Source of the DNA: Legionella jamestowniensis
GTDB taxonomy: Bacteria > Pseudomonadota > Gammaproteobacteria > Legionellales > Legionellaceae
DNA length: 64,000 bases
Reading direction: 5' to 3'
Assembly (NCBI RefSeq): GCF_001467745.1
Contig: NZ_LNYG01000013.1
Coordinates: 1,481,178-1,545,177 of the forward strand
Below the pieces are notes generated by a model. That model worked only from the letters and a program-made list of their open reading frames with translations, ran no database searches and was not told the origin of the DNA. Of this stretch, positions 29,878-41,000 are shown one piece after another (the first letter of the stretch is position 1; every line of letters starts with the position of its first letter). Position numbers and translations under genes: made by a program.

Positions 29878-30285
29878 ATGTTTTATAGAAAAATGTTGAA
29901 ATCAAAAATCCATCGTGCACGAGTGACCCAGGCTGATTTGGATTATGAAGGAAGTATAACTATTGCCCCAGAACTTCTTATTGCTGCCAATATTTTACCG
30001 AATGAAGCGGTCAATGTGTGGAATGTAACAGCAGGCACTCGCTTTGAAACTTATGCGATTACTGGTGAAGAATATTCAACAGAGATTTGCGTAAATGGCG
30101 CTGCGGCTCATTTAGTGACGCCAGGAGATATTATTATCATCGCTTCATTTATTCAAATGCCAGACGAAATATGTCAACACCATCAACCCATTGTGATATT
30201 TGTTGACCATTCCAATCGCATGCAAGAAGTTAGACCTGAGATTCGTGGTAAAAAATTGTTAACGCCCGAAGAAAACTTGGTTTAA
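29878..30285 (+). CDS. panD: Aspartate 1-decarboxylase
   Basis: PanD (135 residues) makes beta-alanine for pantothenate and coenzyme A. The precursor start MLKSKIHRARVTQADLDYEGS is typical, with the Gly-Ser bond of YEGSITI where self-cleavage creates the pyruvoyl group, and NGAAAHLVTPGDIIIIASF further on. No other pan gene is adjacent. The C-terminus is slightly extended compared with E. coli. Confidence 0.95.
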   Translation: MFYRKMLKSKIHRARVTQADLDYEGSITIAPELLIAANILPNEAVNVWNVTAGTRFETYAITGEEYSTEICVNGAAAHLVTPGDIIIIASFIQMPDEICQHHQPIVIFVDHSNRMQEVRPEIRGKKLLTPEENLV

Positions 30286-30357
30286 TATGAATTTGTAGGA
30301 AAATATTGTAGTGCCTTTCTGAAACTGAGCATGTGCTGTCTTTATAAGGATATAATT

Positions 30358-30828
30358 ATGGCTAATGAAAATCTTCTGTCTCAATTGGTTAATGCAATCT
30401 GGTACGAGGGAAAAACACTTTATACGCAACATGTCCCCGGGTTTTTTACGGCTTACAGAAGCGCAAAGGATGTTATGTTAACGTTGAGCGCTCCTGTGTA
30501 TGCTCCCTTTGTTTTTACCTTAGCGACAGCACTGACTGGAGCCATTGCCGTACTGGCGACTCTCATCTGCGCGGGGGCGTATTTGACGGCGGGAATTTCC
30601 AAAGTAGTGGGTAAAACTTCTGTTGCCCGTGATGCCTGGGACATCGGCAGTTTTTGCGGTGTTATTGCGGCTGTTGCTGCTATTCTTCTGCCTTGCAGCG
30701 CTTTTCTGAGTCTGATCTCCTTGCCCTATAGTGTTGCACATTTAACAATTCGAAGTGGCATAAGTGTGGCTTCAAAACTTGTTGAAGACAGTAACTCTCA
30801 AGCTGCCGCAAAGTCATTGTCTGTTTAA
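30358..30828 (+). CDS. Small hydrophobic protein of unknown function
   Basis: This 156-residue protein (start MANENLLSQLVNAIWYEGK) has two long hydrophobic stretches, one near residues 40-75 (VYAPFVFTLATALTGAIAVL) and one near 95-130, rich in Ala and small residues. I do not recognise a family. AAGGAT at 30346-30351 supports ATG 30358 rather than the upstream ATG at 30331. It precedes two larger unknown genes in the same direction and could be a membrane-inserting effector; that is a guess from context. Confidence 0.65.
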   Translation: MANENLLSQLVNAIWYEGKTLYTQHVPGFFTAYRSAKDVMLTLSAPVYAPFVFTLATALTGAIAVLATLICAGAYLTAGISKVVGKTSVARDAWDIGSFCGVIAAVAAILLPCSAFLSLISLPYSVAHLTIRSGISVASKLVEDSNSQAAAKSLSV

Positions 30829-30966
30829 TTTTCTAAAACGCCGGGTAATTGCGAAGGGTTTACAGTTATGGATTCGCAGTTACTCTGTAAATCTTTATAT
30901 ACATGAAACGATGGATTCGGTATTATTTGCTCAAAATTTGATCTCTAGAATTGTTTTGGATGCTCT

Positions 30967-32358
30967 ATGTTTGATTATATCTCTCGGTTTGGTTCCAACG
31001 TCCTTCATTTTACAAAAGCGGGTTATGAATCAGTTAGTGCGTTATGGACAAATGAAGGTGCTGCAAAAATTACTATGCCATTATTTGAAACGGCTCTCGC
31101 TGATTTCTTGCCTGCTATCATGGCGTTTGAAATTAATGAAACACTGCAAGAAATACTTAATGATTATCAAGAGGAAATTTCCGAGGAATATTTTGAGAGT
31201 GCTGCACTTGGAGTAGCAGCTGCCAGCGTCAATGTAGTGTTTATGTCTTATATTCTCCGAAATATTATGCGCGGGGGCATTCGGTTATCAGCGCTTCTTA
31301 TAGCTATCCCTTATCTAGTGAAGCAGGGCATCTTGGACGAAGACCCCTCCTCTGAACCGGTTGAGAGTGGATCTATTAGAATAAAGTACTTAAGAAATAT
31401 GATGCGCGCGGGTATTCGGTTATCAGAACTTCCCTCCTCTGAATCGTTTGAAGATGAATCTATGAGAATAAAATACTTGCTTGGAGAGCATTTTATTGAA
31501 GAAAGCCTAAATGCGTTTTTTCCTGAAGCCCATATACTTCACACTTTGTTAAACTTAAGCTCAAGCTATGCTCTGGTGGAGAGTGCTTTGGGTGGGCAGG
31601 CAGTACGCCGTTTGAATCGATTAAAAATTAATAGTTTACCCTTGTTAGTGGCTGGTGCTCGTTTTTTGATGGATTTAGCACTCCAAAACAATACCAATCC
31701 TTATTTAAGCTTATTGATTGATAATATAGTTTTTGTTGGTTTGTTTACAATAATAGCCAATATGAGATTAGATTCTGTTAATCTTGAGCACGAAGGGTAT
31801 TCATTAAATCCTTCCTCTATTGTGACTCGGCTAAAGCCAGTAAAAATAACACAGTTTCTCTTAAAACAGGCAAGCAGAAAAGTATCACCGCAACAATTGC
31901 AGGAAATTGCAATGCAGTTAACGGAACACGCAGAGCAACCCTTATTAGTAGCCAAACTGATGGGATTGCCAAAAATGATGCTTTCACCAGAAAAATTTTT
32001 TAATGACTCTGTAATCCGTGATTTACTGGAGGCATTGCCTGGTCAAACCCGAGTGCAACTTATGAAGAAATACTCGCCAGAGCAGATAAAATTGTTTTTA
32101 AACTATTTTGAAACCACAATTACTAAAACGAGACCAAAATATACACCCACCATTTATAATTTTTTCCTAAAGCCATGGGCTGAAAATTTTCAAAACAAGG
32201 TAGCAGAAATCTCCCGGGCGAACGATGGACCCGTAACAAGATGTTTGATTAGACGTAGAGACAGAGATGAACCCAGGCGATTGTATTCTTTATTTAGGGA
32301 GATAGATGAATCCTTACAGTCACCAGGAGAAACGCATAGGAATTGTTTAACTCAATAG
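30967..32358 (+). CDS. Unknown protein with an internal duplication
   Basis: This 463-residue protein (start MFDYISRFGSNVLHFTKAG) has no family I recognise. It contains a repeated block: LRNIMRGGIRLSALL and, some 45 residues later, LRNMMRAGIRLSELP, each followed by SIRIKYL or SMRIKYL. The DNA of both copies (near 31255 and 31393) is also alike, so the duplication is fairly young. Several hydrophobic helices lie in the first two thirds, and the end is basic (RCLIRRRDRDEPRR). It lies next to a protease/ankyrin gene and may be an effector. Confidence 0.65.
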   Translation: MFDYISRFGSNVLHFTKAGYESVSALWTNEGAAKITMPLFETALADFLPAIMAFEINETLQEILNDYQEEISEEYFESAALGVAAASVNVVFMSYILRNIMRGGIRLSALLIAIPYLVKQGILDEDPSSEPVESGSIRIKYLRNMMRAGIRLSELPSSESFEDESMRIKYLLGEHFIEESLNAFFPEAHILHTLLNLSSSYALVESALGGQAVRRLNRLKINSLPLLVAGARFLMDLALQNNTNPYLSLLIDNIVFVGLFTIIANMRLDSVNLEHEGYSLNPSSIVTRLKPVKITQFLLKQASRKVSPQQLQEIAMQLTEHAEQPLLVAKLMGLPKMMLSPEKFFNDSVIRDLLEALPGQTRVQLMKKYSPEQIKLFLNYFETTITKTRPKYTPTIYNFFLKPWAENFQNKVAEISRANDGPVTRCLIRRRDRDEPRRLYSLFREIDESLQSPGETHRNCLTQ

Positions 32359-32437
32359 ATGCCTGGTTTTATTTATTATTTACTTTCAGCCTCAACTTGT
32401 GTTTTGATTTTTTAAGGGACAAGTGGAGGCAAGTAAT

Positions 32438-33946
32438 ATGATTTATTTTGTTTATTTTTTATTGTTGATTGCGACAATTGGAGTTGCAAAGCGCCTCATC
32501 ATATCTACGGACTCTATTTTAAATTCATTTTTCAGCATTCAAAAACAGTTAAAGCACAAGGATATTCTTACATTACTCGAGCATTTTGATTACGCTCCTG
32601 ACGAGGGTGTTTGCTTTGGTTTTACATTAACTTGGGCTCAGGATGCAGCGCTGGGAATCGATGAATGTTTCTATGAACGATTAAATTTGATTAGAAAACA
32701 TAAACAGTCCCTTGGAAATAAAATAGAACGCGTCAACTTTAAAATAAAAAATAAAGAAAGAATAAACGGACACGAAAATCAATTGTTGGATATTAAGTCT
32801 CTTTTTGAAGCAATTTGTCTTGCGCAAAGTCCTGAGGATTATGACGACATCTATGCTCAACGGCTTAATCAAACCGATATTGATGCTATTTTTTCCTTAA
32901 TTCGTCATAAATTAGCCCAGAATTCTGAGATAAAGCGCTTTCTTTTAAAGACCACGGCGTTTAATACCAAAGATGATGGCATTCAATATTTTAATCAGTT
33001 GTTGGCATTATTAAAAACAACCGATAATGTGCCAATGGTTTTAAGCAGTGAAAATCATTCTGTGGGCCTTAAAAAAAGGGATGGTAAGTGGTTATTTATC
33101 GATATTAATGAGCTTTATACACAATCAGAGGATTATCCTTATTTAATTCTAAGTAGTGAAGAGCTCGTTATGCAACTAAGTGCAAGCTTCAGCGATAGTA
33201 GACAGCTTATTTTTCACACTGACTTCATCGCTGCCAACCCTTCTCTTGAATTAAAAAGACGTCTTCAACGATTAGATGACATCTATCCCGTTTTTCGCAG
33301 GCAAATAAGCTATAAAAATAGCCGACAAGTCGGGTTTTTGGCGATTAGTGCGCAGAATGGTGAAGAAAAAACAGTACGGGAGATTTTGCAATTGCATAAT
33401 GGCTTGAATCGACTCAGCGTGGAGCAAATTAGCCATGCTGTTTATTATGCAATTTATAATCATCATGAGAAAGTATTAAATCTATTAATCAAAGCGCGTG
33501 GATTTGCTATCAATAGGTCGTGTCGAGGTGATGGTGCAACACCGCTTGGTATTGCTTGTGATTATGGTTATCTGGATTTGGTAAAAATCTTACTTGCTTG
33601 CCCGGGTGTGCAGGTTGATGCTAAAACCAAAGAAGGCTATACACCTTTAATGCTTGCTTGTTTGTCGCCTCATACACGTAATAATGCCGAATTGTTTGAA
33701 GCATTGCTAGAAGCAGGGGCAAACCCAGGATTGAGAAACTTAGCCTATGATGATGTACTGAGCATAGCAAGGAACGTAGCTAATCAGGCCGCAATTACGG
33801 TCTTAAGCAAACATTACTATCCATTTTCCGGCATACGAAAAAATTATGCGTCAGTGACAAGAGTCGGTTATTCATTGTTTACACCTAGAGAAGGAACAGC
33901 AATACCACAAACAACGTCACAAAATAATATTTTCAATTGTCTATAG
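32438..33946 (+). CDS. Ankyrin-repeat protein with a cysteine protease-like domain, candidate effector
   Basis: This 502-residue protein begins with a hydrophobic helix (MIYFVYFLLLIATIGVA). A papain-like pattern follows: Cys59 in EGVCFGFTLTWAQDAA, His207 in ENHSVGLKK and Asp222 in KWLFIDIN, the order and H-D spacing of YopT-type (C58-like) proteases. From about residue 300 to 440 are ankyrin repeats (DGATPLGIACDYGYLDLVKIL, EGYTPLMLACLSP). Legionella AnkH combines ankyrins with a cysteine protease-like fold, so an effector role is plausible. ATG 32438 has GGAGG seven to eight bases upstream; GTG 32423 is less likely. Confidence 0.75.
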   Translation: MIYFVYFLLLIATIGVAKRLIISTDSILNSFFSIQKQLKHKDILTLLEHFDYAPDEGVCFGFTLTWAQDAALGIDECFYERLNLIRKHKQSLGNKIERVNFKIKNKERINGHENQLLDIKSLFEAICLAQSPEDYDDIYAQRLNQTDIDAIFSLIRHKLAQNSEIKRFLLKTTAFNTKDDGIQYFNQLLALLKTTDNVPMVLSSENHSVGLKKRDGKWLFIDINELYTQSEDYPYLILSSEELVMQLSASFSDSRQLIFHTDFIAANPSLELKRRLQRLDDIYPVFRRQISYKNSRQVGFLAISAQNGEEKTVREILQLHNGLNRLSVEQISHAVYYAIYNHHEKVLNLLIKARGFAINRSCRGDGATPLGIACDYGYLDLVKILLACPGVQVDAKTKEGYTPLMLACLSPHTRNNAELFEALLEAGANPGLRNLAYDDVLSIARNVANQAAITVLSKHYYPFSGIRKNYASVTRVGYSLFTPREGTAIPQTTSQNNIFNCL

Positions 33947-34019
33947 CCACTGAAATCTGATCTGAATTAGCACTTATTTTCTATACTTAAAGTAGGAAAG
34001 TCATTTTGGGAGAAAAATC

Positions 34020-34406
34020 ATGGAAATAACGATTTTTTTAGCCCAGGTAATTGGGTGGTATTTAGTGATAGTAAGCCTTTTTGTATTGTTTCGCCAGGAA
34101 CAGTTAAGAGGCGTAATGGGCGATATTTTGGCACAGCGAGCACTATTATTTTTTATTGCTATTGTCACTGTGATTTTAGGGCTATTGTTAGTGATAAGCC
34201 ATAATGTTTGGGTGCTCGGTTGGCCGGTAATTATTACTATCGTTGGTTGGTTAGTGCTCATCAGTGGACTTTTAAGATTAGTCATACCTGAAGCTTTATT
34301 AAGAGTGGGGCAATGGTGGCTGGCAAATCCAACCTATTTGCTAATTGCTGCAGTCATTTATCTGATTATTGGCGTCTATTTGCTTTACAGAGCTTATTTT
34401 GGATAA
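34020..34406 (+). CDS. Small integral membrane protein
   Basis: This 128-residue protein has four hydrophobic segments (about residues 4-22, 42-60, 65-85 and 105-124) and few charged residues. I do not recognise a named family. GGAG at 34009-34012 precedes the ATG. Its position between the ankyrin gene and hsp20 gives no clear clue to function. Confidence 0.75.
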   Translation: MEITIFLAQVIGWYLVIVSLFVLFRQEQLRGVMGDILAQRALLFFIAIVTVILGLLLVISHNVWVLGWPVIITIVGWLVLISGLLRLVIPEALLRVGQWWLANPTYLLIAAVIYLIIGVYLLYRAYFG

Positions 34407-34471
34407 AAAGATTCTACCGCTCAATGAATGATGGGCCAGAAATGAGAAGGGGGGCATTTTACCCCCTCGCA

Positions 34472-34906
34472 TTACTCTACTGTAACTTCAATACGCTTTT
34501 CTGGAGGGGTTTCTTTCTTAGGAATGGTAATTTCTAATACCCCATTCTTGCATTTTGCTTTTATTTTGGAGTCATCTGCTGTTTCTGGCAAACTAAAGCG
34601 ACGATAAAACTGACCTTGCATGCGTTCTACTCTGGAGTAATTATCTTTATTTTCCATTTTTTCAAAATGGCGTTCACCTTGGATCGTTAGAATATTTTTT
34701 TCTAAAGAAATATGAATATCTTCTTTTTTTACGCCTGGAATATCGGCAAGAACAAGGAAGCGATCTTTTTCCTCTTTAATGTCAACAGCAGGTGCCCAGG
34801 TGCTGGTGTCTATAAAGGAAGAATCATCGGGTTGTCCTTTAAAGAAACTCTCCAGAAGATTAGAGAAATCCCGCAGAGGATAGTAATCACGTCTCGTAAT
34901 ATTCAT
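34472..34906 (-). CDS. Small heat shock protein, Hsp20 family
   Basis: This 144-residue alpha-crystallin chaperone holds unfolding proteins in a refoldable state. The crystallin domain spans about residues 38-128 (WAPAVDIKEEKDRFLVLADIPG, ERHFEKMENKDNYSRVERMQG) and includes the consensus NGVLEITIPK near its end. AAGGAG stands 8 bases before the ATG. A sigma32-like promoter lies upstream. The C-terminal KRIEVTVE has the I-x-V motif used for oligomerisation. Confidence 0.94.
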   Translation of the reverse strand: MNITRRDYYPLRDFSNLLESFFKGQPDDSSFIDTSTWAPAVDIKEEKDRFLVLADIPGVKKEDIHISLEKNILTIQGERHFEKMENKDNYSRVERMQGQFYRRFSLPETADDSKIKAKCKNGVLEITIPKKETPPEKRIEVTVE

Positions 34907-34946
34907 AACTTTTCTCCTTGTTTAAGTTAAGCTTATAACCATAGGC

Positions 34947-34972
34947 ATGGTGGCAAATTTTAAATTTTCAAG
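34947..34972 (-). promoter_or_regulatory. Heat-shock (sigma32-like) promoter of hsp20
   Basis: On the minus strand CTTGAA (34972 to 34967) is followed after 13 bases by CCACCAT (34953 to 34947), close to the sigma32 consensus CTTGAA, 13-15 bases, CCCCAT. It lies about 40 bases upstream of the Hsp20 start codon. Confidence 0.6.
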
Positions 34973-35036
34973 TGGAGAAAATAATTATGGTTATTAACGC
35001 AGGCTTTCATCTTCTTTATTAATAGAGAATATTCAT

Positions 35037-38000
35037 TCATCGCCTAAATAAATTGATTAGCCAAGATGGTTGAACAGCGGCAGCAGTATAAGTTTGGATA
35101 TTTTCAATCTTATTGCTAATAGGTGTCCAAAAAAAACTCGATATAGAGGAAAATCCATCGGTCACTTGTTCCAATATAGAAGAAGGATTGGTGCGCAAGG
35201 GAACGCTTTCACTCTCTTGCTGCGTGACAAGCTTAGGTTCCTCTGATTCGAATAAAAGGTTTGCTAAATCTTGAAATTGTCCTGGGCCTGCAACTGCCCT
35301 TGATAACAAAGAGGTTAAATGTTCCTGTTGATTTTCCTGAATATAAAGACCAATTAATCGTTGTCGATTGTTAATAAAGGGATCAAGGTGCGGGTAAAAC
35401 CAATTTGCCAAATTTTTATCCCACTTTGTGCGTTGCCATAAGGCATCGAATAAATCATCGACTGTTTTTCGTGTTTGTATTTCTGTGGTCATGGCTTTTT
35501 GCCAATCATAAATGCTTAACGCATGAACCAGGGTTGTGAGGGAAGGAATAGGGGCTGTAGCATCGAGATGCGTTAGAAGTGTTTCCAGGTTTTCACGCGA
35601 TAAACGATTTTCCTCCGTGGGGTTGTCTTCACCGGTTTTTTCAGTTTGCAATTTTTGTAAAATGATTGTCGAAGAAGATGTTTCTGAATTACGGGTGTTG
35701 TTAAGTAAAACATAGTGAGGCTTTCGGGGCTCAAACCAAGCTTCCCAGCCATAAAAAAAACTGCGTTTAAGCCATACCCGAAGTGGGGCAAGAAACCCTG
35801 TAACCGTACTTATTGAGGATTCGAATTGCGCTTCTTTCAACGCGCGTTTTGCCATTTTTTCATCATCTGAACCGACCTCTAAAAACGGCAAACCCCATGA
35901 ACATAAATTGATGACGGTTTGATAGTTGCCATTCATACCAAAGCGAAGAATCGCTTGTTCACAATTGAACATTAACAATCCGCCGCTTATTTGGCCATCC
36001 AATAATTGCGGATGGGAAAGAAGGGCATTAAAAAGGATTCCTTTAATGTTTGCATTCATTTCTGCGCGGGTTAAAAGCCATGCAATCGTATGCAAGCGTT
36101 TACTTGTTGTGGAGGAAGTGTTTTCAGTTAAATAATCAAGGTAATCATTAAAACAGCGTTCAAGAGGTTCCAATTTTCCATGATAGTGAATTAAAAAATA
36201 ATCAAAAGAGGGTAATTTGTCACTATCTTTCATGATGACATCGATTAATGGGTTAATGGTTAGGTCATTTAACTGTAAAGCAGAAGACTCTTGTGCAATG
36301 AACATATTTTTAAATGTTTGTGTAAACGCTTGAAGAAAATGGTGTTGTGCTTCAGTTGTTTTTTGACCCGATTGTAAAGGAACCAATTTTTGCATACGTT
36401 TTATATTCAATCGACCCTCATCATAAAAAATGGAGCAGTCGGCAAATAAAGCACTGCTGCGCAAATAATCGCTGGTTGCCCTACCTAATTTCCCTCGCAA
36501 GGCACTAAAATTGCTGTCTTCACTCAAACGCATAAGCAACTGAATGGTTTGTGAAGAAAAAGCAGCCTTTTTTTCAAGTAGCTTATCCGTTAACTCATGA
36601 ATAAATTGCACCGAGATGGTTTCTGACTGACCTTTGTAGAGATAAAGATGGGCGGCATAATTAAGGTGGGACTCCTCACATAAGGGGATAAAAGTTTTAA
36701 CGCGCGTCCCATCAAGTTCATTAAGATGTTGTATGAACAGAGAAAGAATAGGATGTCTTTTATTCTCAGACAGGTTAGCTAGCGCCGTTGGAATTTTGGT
36801 TGAAAGAAGGTTAGTCATGGCGATTAGAGGCTTTACACTATTTGGCATAGTAGCCAAATAAGTGAGCCAGTAACTAATGAAAACTTCTGTCTGTTCCCCT
36901 AGGATGTGTAGGAGAGGCTCAACACATACTTTATCCAGCCGATGAAAGTTTTTAATAGAGCACAATAAGGTTGCAGCTGCTTCTGGATGTAATTGTTTGA
37001 CGACATCTGAAGGAAGCTCTTCAAGATGCAGGTCTTTTATTAGGGGGGATAGGCGAGGACACAAGGGTTTTTCTGCATCTGCCAATTGGGCAATAAACGC
37101 TTCACCCTGTAATTGATCAATGAAGTCTTGACGTCCCAATAGATGTGCGCCAATAAGGGACTTAATGATAGGGTTATCACTCTTTTTTTGTAAATTAATT
37201 AAATCATTGACTGCAAATTGACATTGGTTTAAGACAGCGTACAACGTTAATTTCGTATCAGCATTGGTAGTAATCATTTTGACGTGATTTTCCTGCTGCA
37301 ACACACTATCGAGTAGGGCTATATGTTCAGGGGATGAATTTTTTATGTGCTCTTTTAACCAATCCCAAGAAAATCCAAGCACAATATTCGAAATTAAAGA
37401 TACCGCGTCAGATTGAGTACGGATGTGCTCATAAAGCCAATTTGCTTTTACTCCTGTAATTCCTTTCTCCTTGCCCAGACATTTACACAAATCCTTTAAT
37501 AACCCAAGATTTAAAATGTGAAGTAATAGTTTTTTTAAAAATGCTTGGTTTGCCAAACTAGGCTCGCTAGTCTGATGCAGCCACTCAATAAAAGAGGAAA
37601 TTAAAATACTACGGTCTTCGGTAAAAAAAGAAAGTAAGCACAACCAGTGAAAATAAATGCCAGGTTGTTGGATATTCATTTCTCGATGAAACTTTTCCAT
37701 GATTGTATAATAGCCAATGGCCTTATTGTTAATGCTGAAGAAATTAAAACAAGCGGCAAGATTTTGCTTGGCTTTTATTAATAAATCTTCTTCCAGTCCA
37801 AATGTTTTAAGTTTTTGTTGCATTTGAAGTAGGCTCTGATAAAGCGAGGCGTCGGCGCAAAATTGCTTATACTCACTTTTCTCGTTTCCCAGACTCCAAA
37901 TAGCTAAATGGGGCAAGGGTTTTAGTTTAAAATAAAGTCGTTGCAGGATAAGGAGTTCTTCAACCTGAGCCACACTTAGACTCGCAAAATCCTCTAAAGA

Positions 38001-41000
38001 AAGGTTGGTAAGAAACACCGTATCTTCTTTACTTCTTTTGAAATTAAATGCGTCCTCCATCTTGGCAGACAAGCGATTCTGGTATAGCTCGCCAAAGCCA
38101 GCATCAATAATCTTAAGTAATAATTCTTCATAGGTTTTAGGGTCTGTCAGCGCAAAATTAATAATGTCTATTACAAAGGTAGTGTTCAAACTTTTTAGCA
38201 ACATTGACGTTTTTTGAGGGTCTGAGTGTAGGTTTTCCAAAAAACGAAGCAGTTTGTGCGCAAGAAAATTCTTCTCTGGGGATGAGAATACGGTTTGATA
38301 AGACGTAAGAATCCGAGTTAGTGAGCCTAAATTATCTTTAATAAATGAATGCGAAAGCGCAGTTAATCGTGCCAAATCCTGACTATCATTATGTGCGCTT
38401 AACCCGAGAGCCAATAAGTGTCGACAGCGTTCCGTCAGCTCGTATTCCAAATCATTAAGTTTTGCAATTTCCAGGTGAAACCATTCTACATCGAGCTGAT
38501 GACTAAATTGAGAAGGCAGCAATAAAACCTGGAGTTGTTGCAAGGATAAATTGGTTTTTTTGGCTTGTAAAACCATTAATAAGAGATTTGATAAATGAGG
38601 TAAATGAGCAAACTGTGTAGCACTCAATGCCAATGTTAAGTTTTCAACCGATTGAGTATATAAGCTCTGGGTAATTTCAGATAGAGAAGACGTGGTATTA
38701 AACGTCTTTAATAGCTTATAAGCCTCACCCATCCGCTGGATTCGCTGGTAAGTGAGTGAAAGTTCACCCTCCAATTCCTTGGTAGGGAAATAGCTGATTA
38801 ACTGCTTCAATAGGTTTTCATCTACAGGTTCTGCTATAGGGGAAAAAAAACAGTGCAATAAAAGCCAGCGCCTGAATACATCATCTTCTAGCACCTTAGG
38901 GCATTGTAATAAAGCGGTTAATAATTTGGCCAATTGCATTGACGGGGAAAATTTCTTTGAGGAAAGCCATTCTTTATGGCGCTGTGCAGCCGTACTTAAT
39001 AGTTCGATTTCGGTTTCGTGAAGAGCACTAACTAAGCCATTTTTTATTTTGCAAAAATAAGAATGGGGCCTAAGTAATTGAATTAGCTTTGGAAACGAAT
39101 AATTTTCAATCGCTTGTAAATGATGTTGATATTGAAGAATGTCGCTACTGATTAGTGGCTCGTGAGCTGGTAAGTTTGCTTTAATGGTTTGTGCATAGTC
39201 CACAAGTAAATCGTAGAACGATTCGAATGGAGTTTGGTCAGCGCTTAGCGATTCATTTAGAAGTGGCAAAATAACTTGCTGATAGAGCGCTGTAGGTAGA
39301 AAGAGATTCCTAAACTCGGAGTTCCTCTGAGAGCGGGAAATACTTGTTAAGATACTATTGATTAGAGGCAGGCTCTGAACCCAGCGTGCACTCAGCAGCA
39401 TGTGGGGGGCAACTTCTTCACATACGCCTAAGGGTTCAAAAAAAACAGTGAGTTGATTAACTTGCTCAAATAATTCAAATTGATTTTGAATTATTTGCTT
39501 TAAAATATTGGGAGGCAGTTTTTTTAGAAGTGAAAATTGGCATTGCCAGCCTTTCCAGGGATTAAGTGCAATTTGAGTAGATAGTGAAAACAAAAGCCCT
39601 GTCGGCTCTAATGACATATCCAAGGTAGGGTTTTGTAAATAGTCATTAATGCCATGCTCATAATAGTGGTCGTTTTTAATAGCTTCGTATAATTTTTGTT
39701 TGTTTTTTTCACCGGTAGTGAAATTGGAAAAAGCTGTCATTGTTTGGGTGTCAACATTCATTGCTTCAAGCCAACTGGAAAGAGGGGTGCCGGTCGTTTC
39801 AAGATAACTAAAAATAGCGTCAACAAAGTCTATTTTTGTTGCAACGGGACTATAACTATCCAAAATACGCAAAACTTGTTTCCCAGAGGTGATTTCAGCT
39901 ATGAGAGTATTTCGCTGTGCTTCGCTAAGAAAAGTCATCCCTGCATGATGCCTGGCTAATAAGTCTACAAAAACAAAACGAGTTTTGCTTTCTGCATAAA
40001 TGCTATAGAGCGTTGCCACTGGCAGCGTATGGGCTAGGATCATTAAGGAAGACCATTGCACATCACCCAAAGTAGGTTGCTGCAATAATTTGAAGGCAAG
40101 TTCTGTTTGATTTTCTGCGGTTAATTTTTCAAAGAGGAGTGCAAATTGATCCTCGTTCATTGACGCAGGGGGAGTGGTTAAAAGTTGCTTTACAAATGCT
40201 TGAAAACGAGGGTCATAGATTAATGTTGGGTGGAATTGCAATGTTGCATTTTGCAGTAGTAATTTTGTAAAAGGATGGCGTTCGATGCTTTTCGCATCGA
40301 CTTGATTGAGCCACTCCACTGCAATATGGCTAAATTCTTCACTAACTAATAACTGGTTGGCCCAACGGCTATTTTGTTCGAAAAGATAAGAGAAGGTATT
40401 TAAAATCAATTGATGTAATTCATGAGAAAAGCAGTCGGGGCTATTACTTTTTTCTTGTTGTTTTTTAGCAAAATTGCTAATTAGTTGCAGATGCTGCAAC
40501 ACTAATTGTACATCAGCAGACGAATTTATTTGTAAATCATCTAATGTCAATAACAGCATATTAATTACAAATAATGCGATGGGTTCTATGGTAGGGGCTT
40601 GCATTAAGAGTTGTGCTTTCTTAATAAGTTCACGCTTTTGTTGCGTGGATTCTTTACTTAACTCATTAAAAAGCGTTATAAAATGAGCAGGTTTGGCGTT
40701 TAAAGATGCTAATTGAGTAAAAAGGGTATGTAAATGCGGTTTTAGGTTTTCATTTTGATAAATCGATTCAAGACAATGTTGCTCTTGTGGCAGCAAGATG
40801 AACAATGAAGCATAATTTAATTTATCGAAAGTCGATTGGTTAAGCAGTAAATTACACCAATAAGGTATTTTTTTAATGAGTTTGTTGTTGCTGCATTCTT
40901 GCAAAAACCATTGAAGCTCATCCTCTTTTAGATGAGGTAGAAGTTTTTCGAAACCCTCAAGTTGAGTAAGAAATTGTAATGCGTGTTTAAGCAAAACAGG

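Noticed and set aside
30764..31216. Plus-strand frame of 150 codons
   Set aside because: It overlaps the end of the small hydrophobic gene and the start of the 463-residue gene, and reads as a low-complexity Leu/Lys shadow frame.
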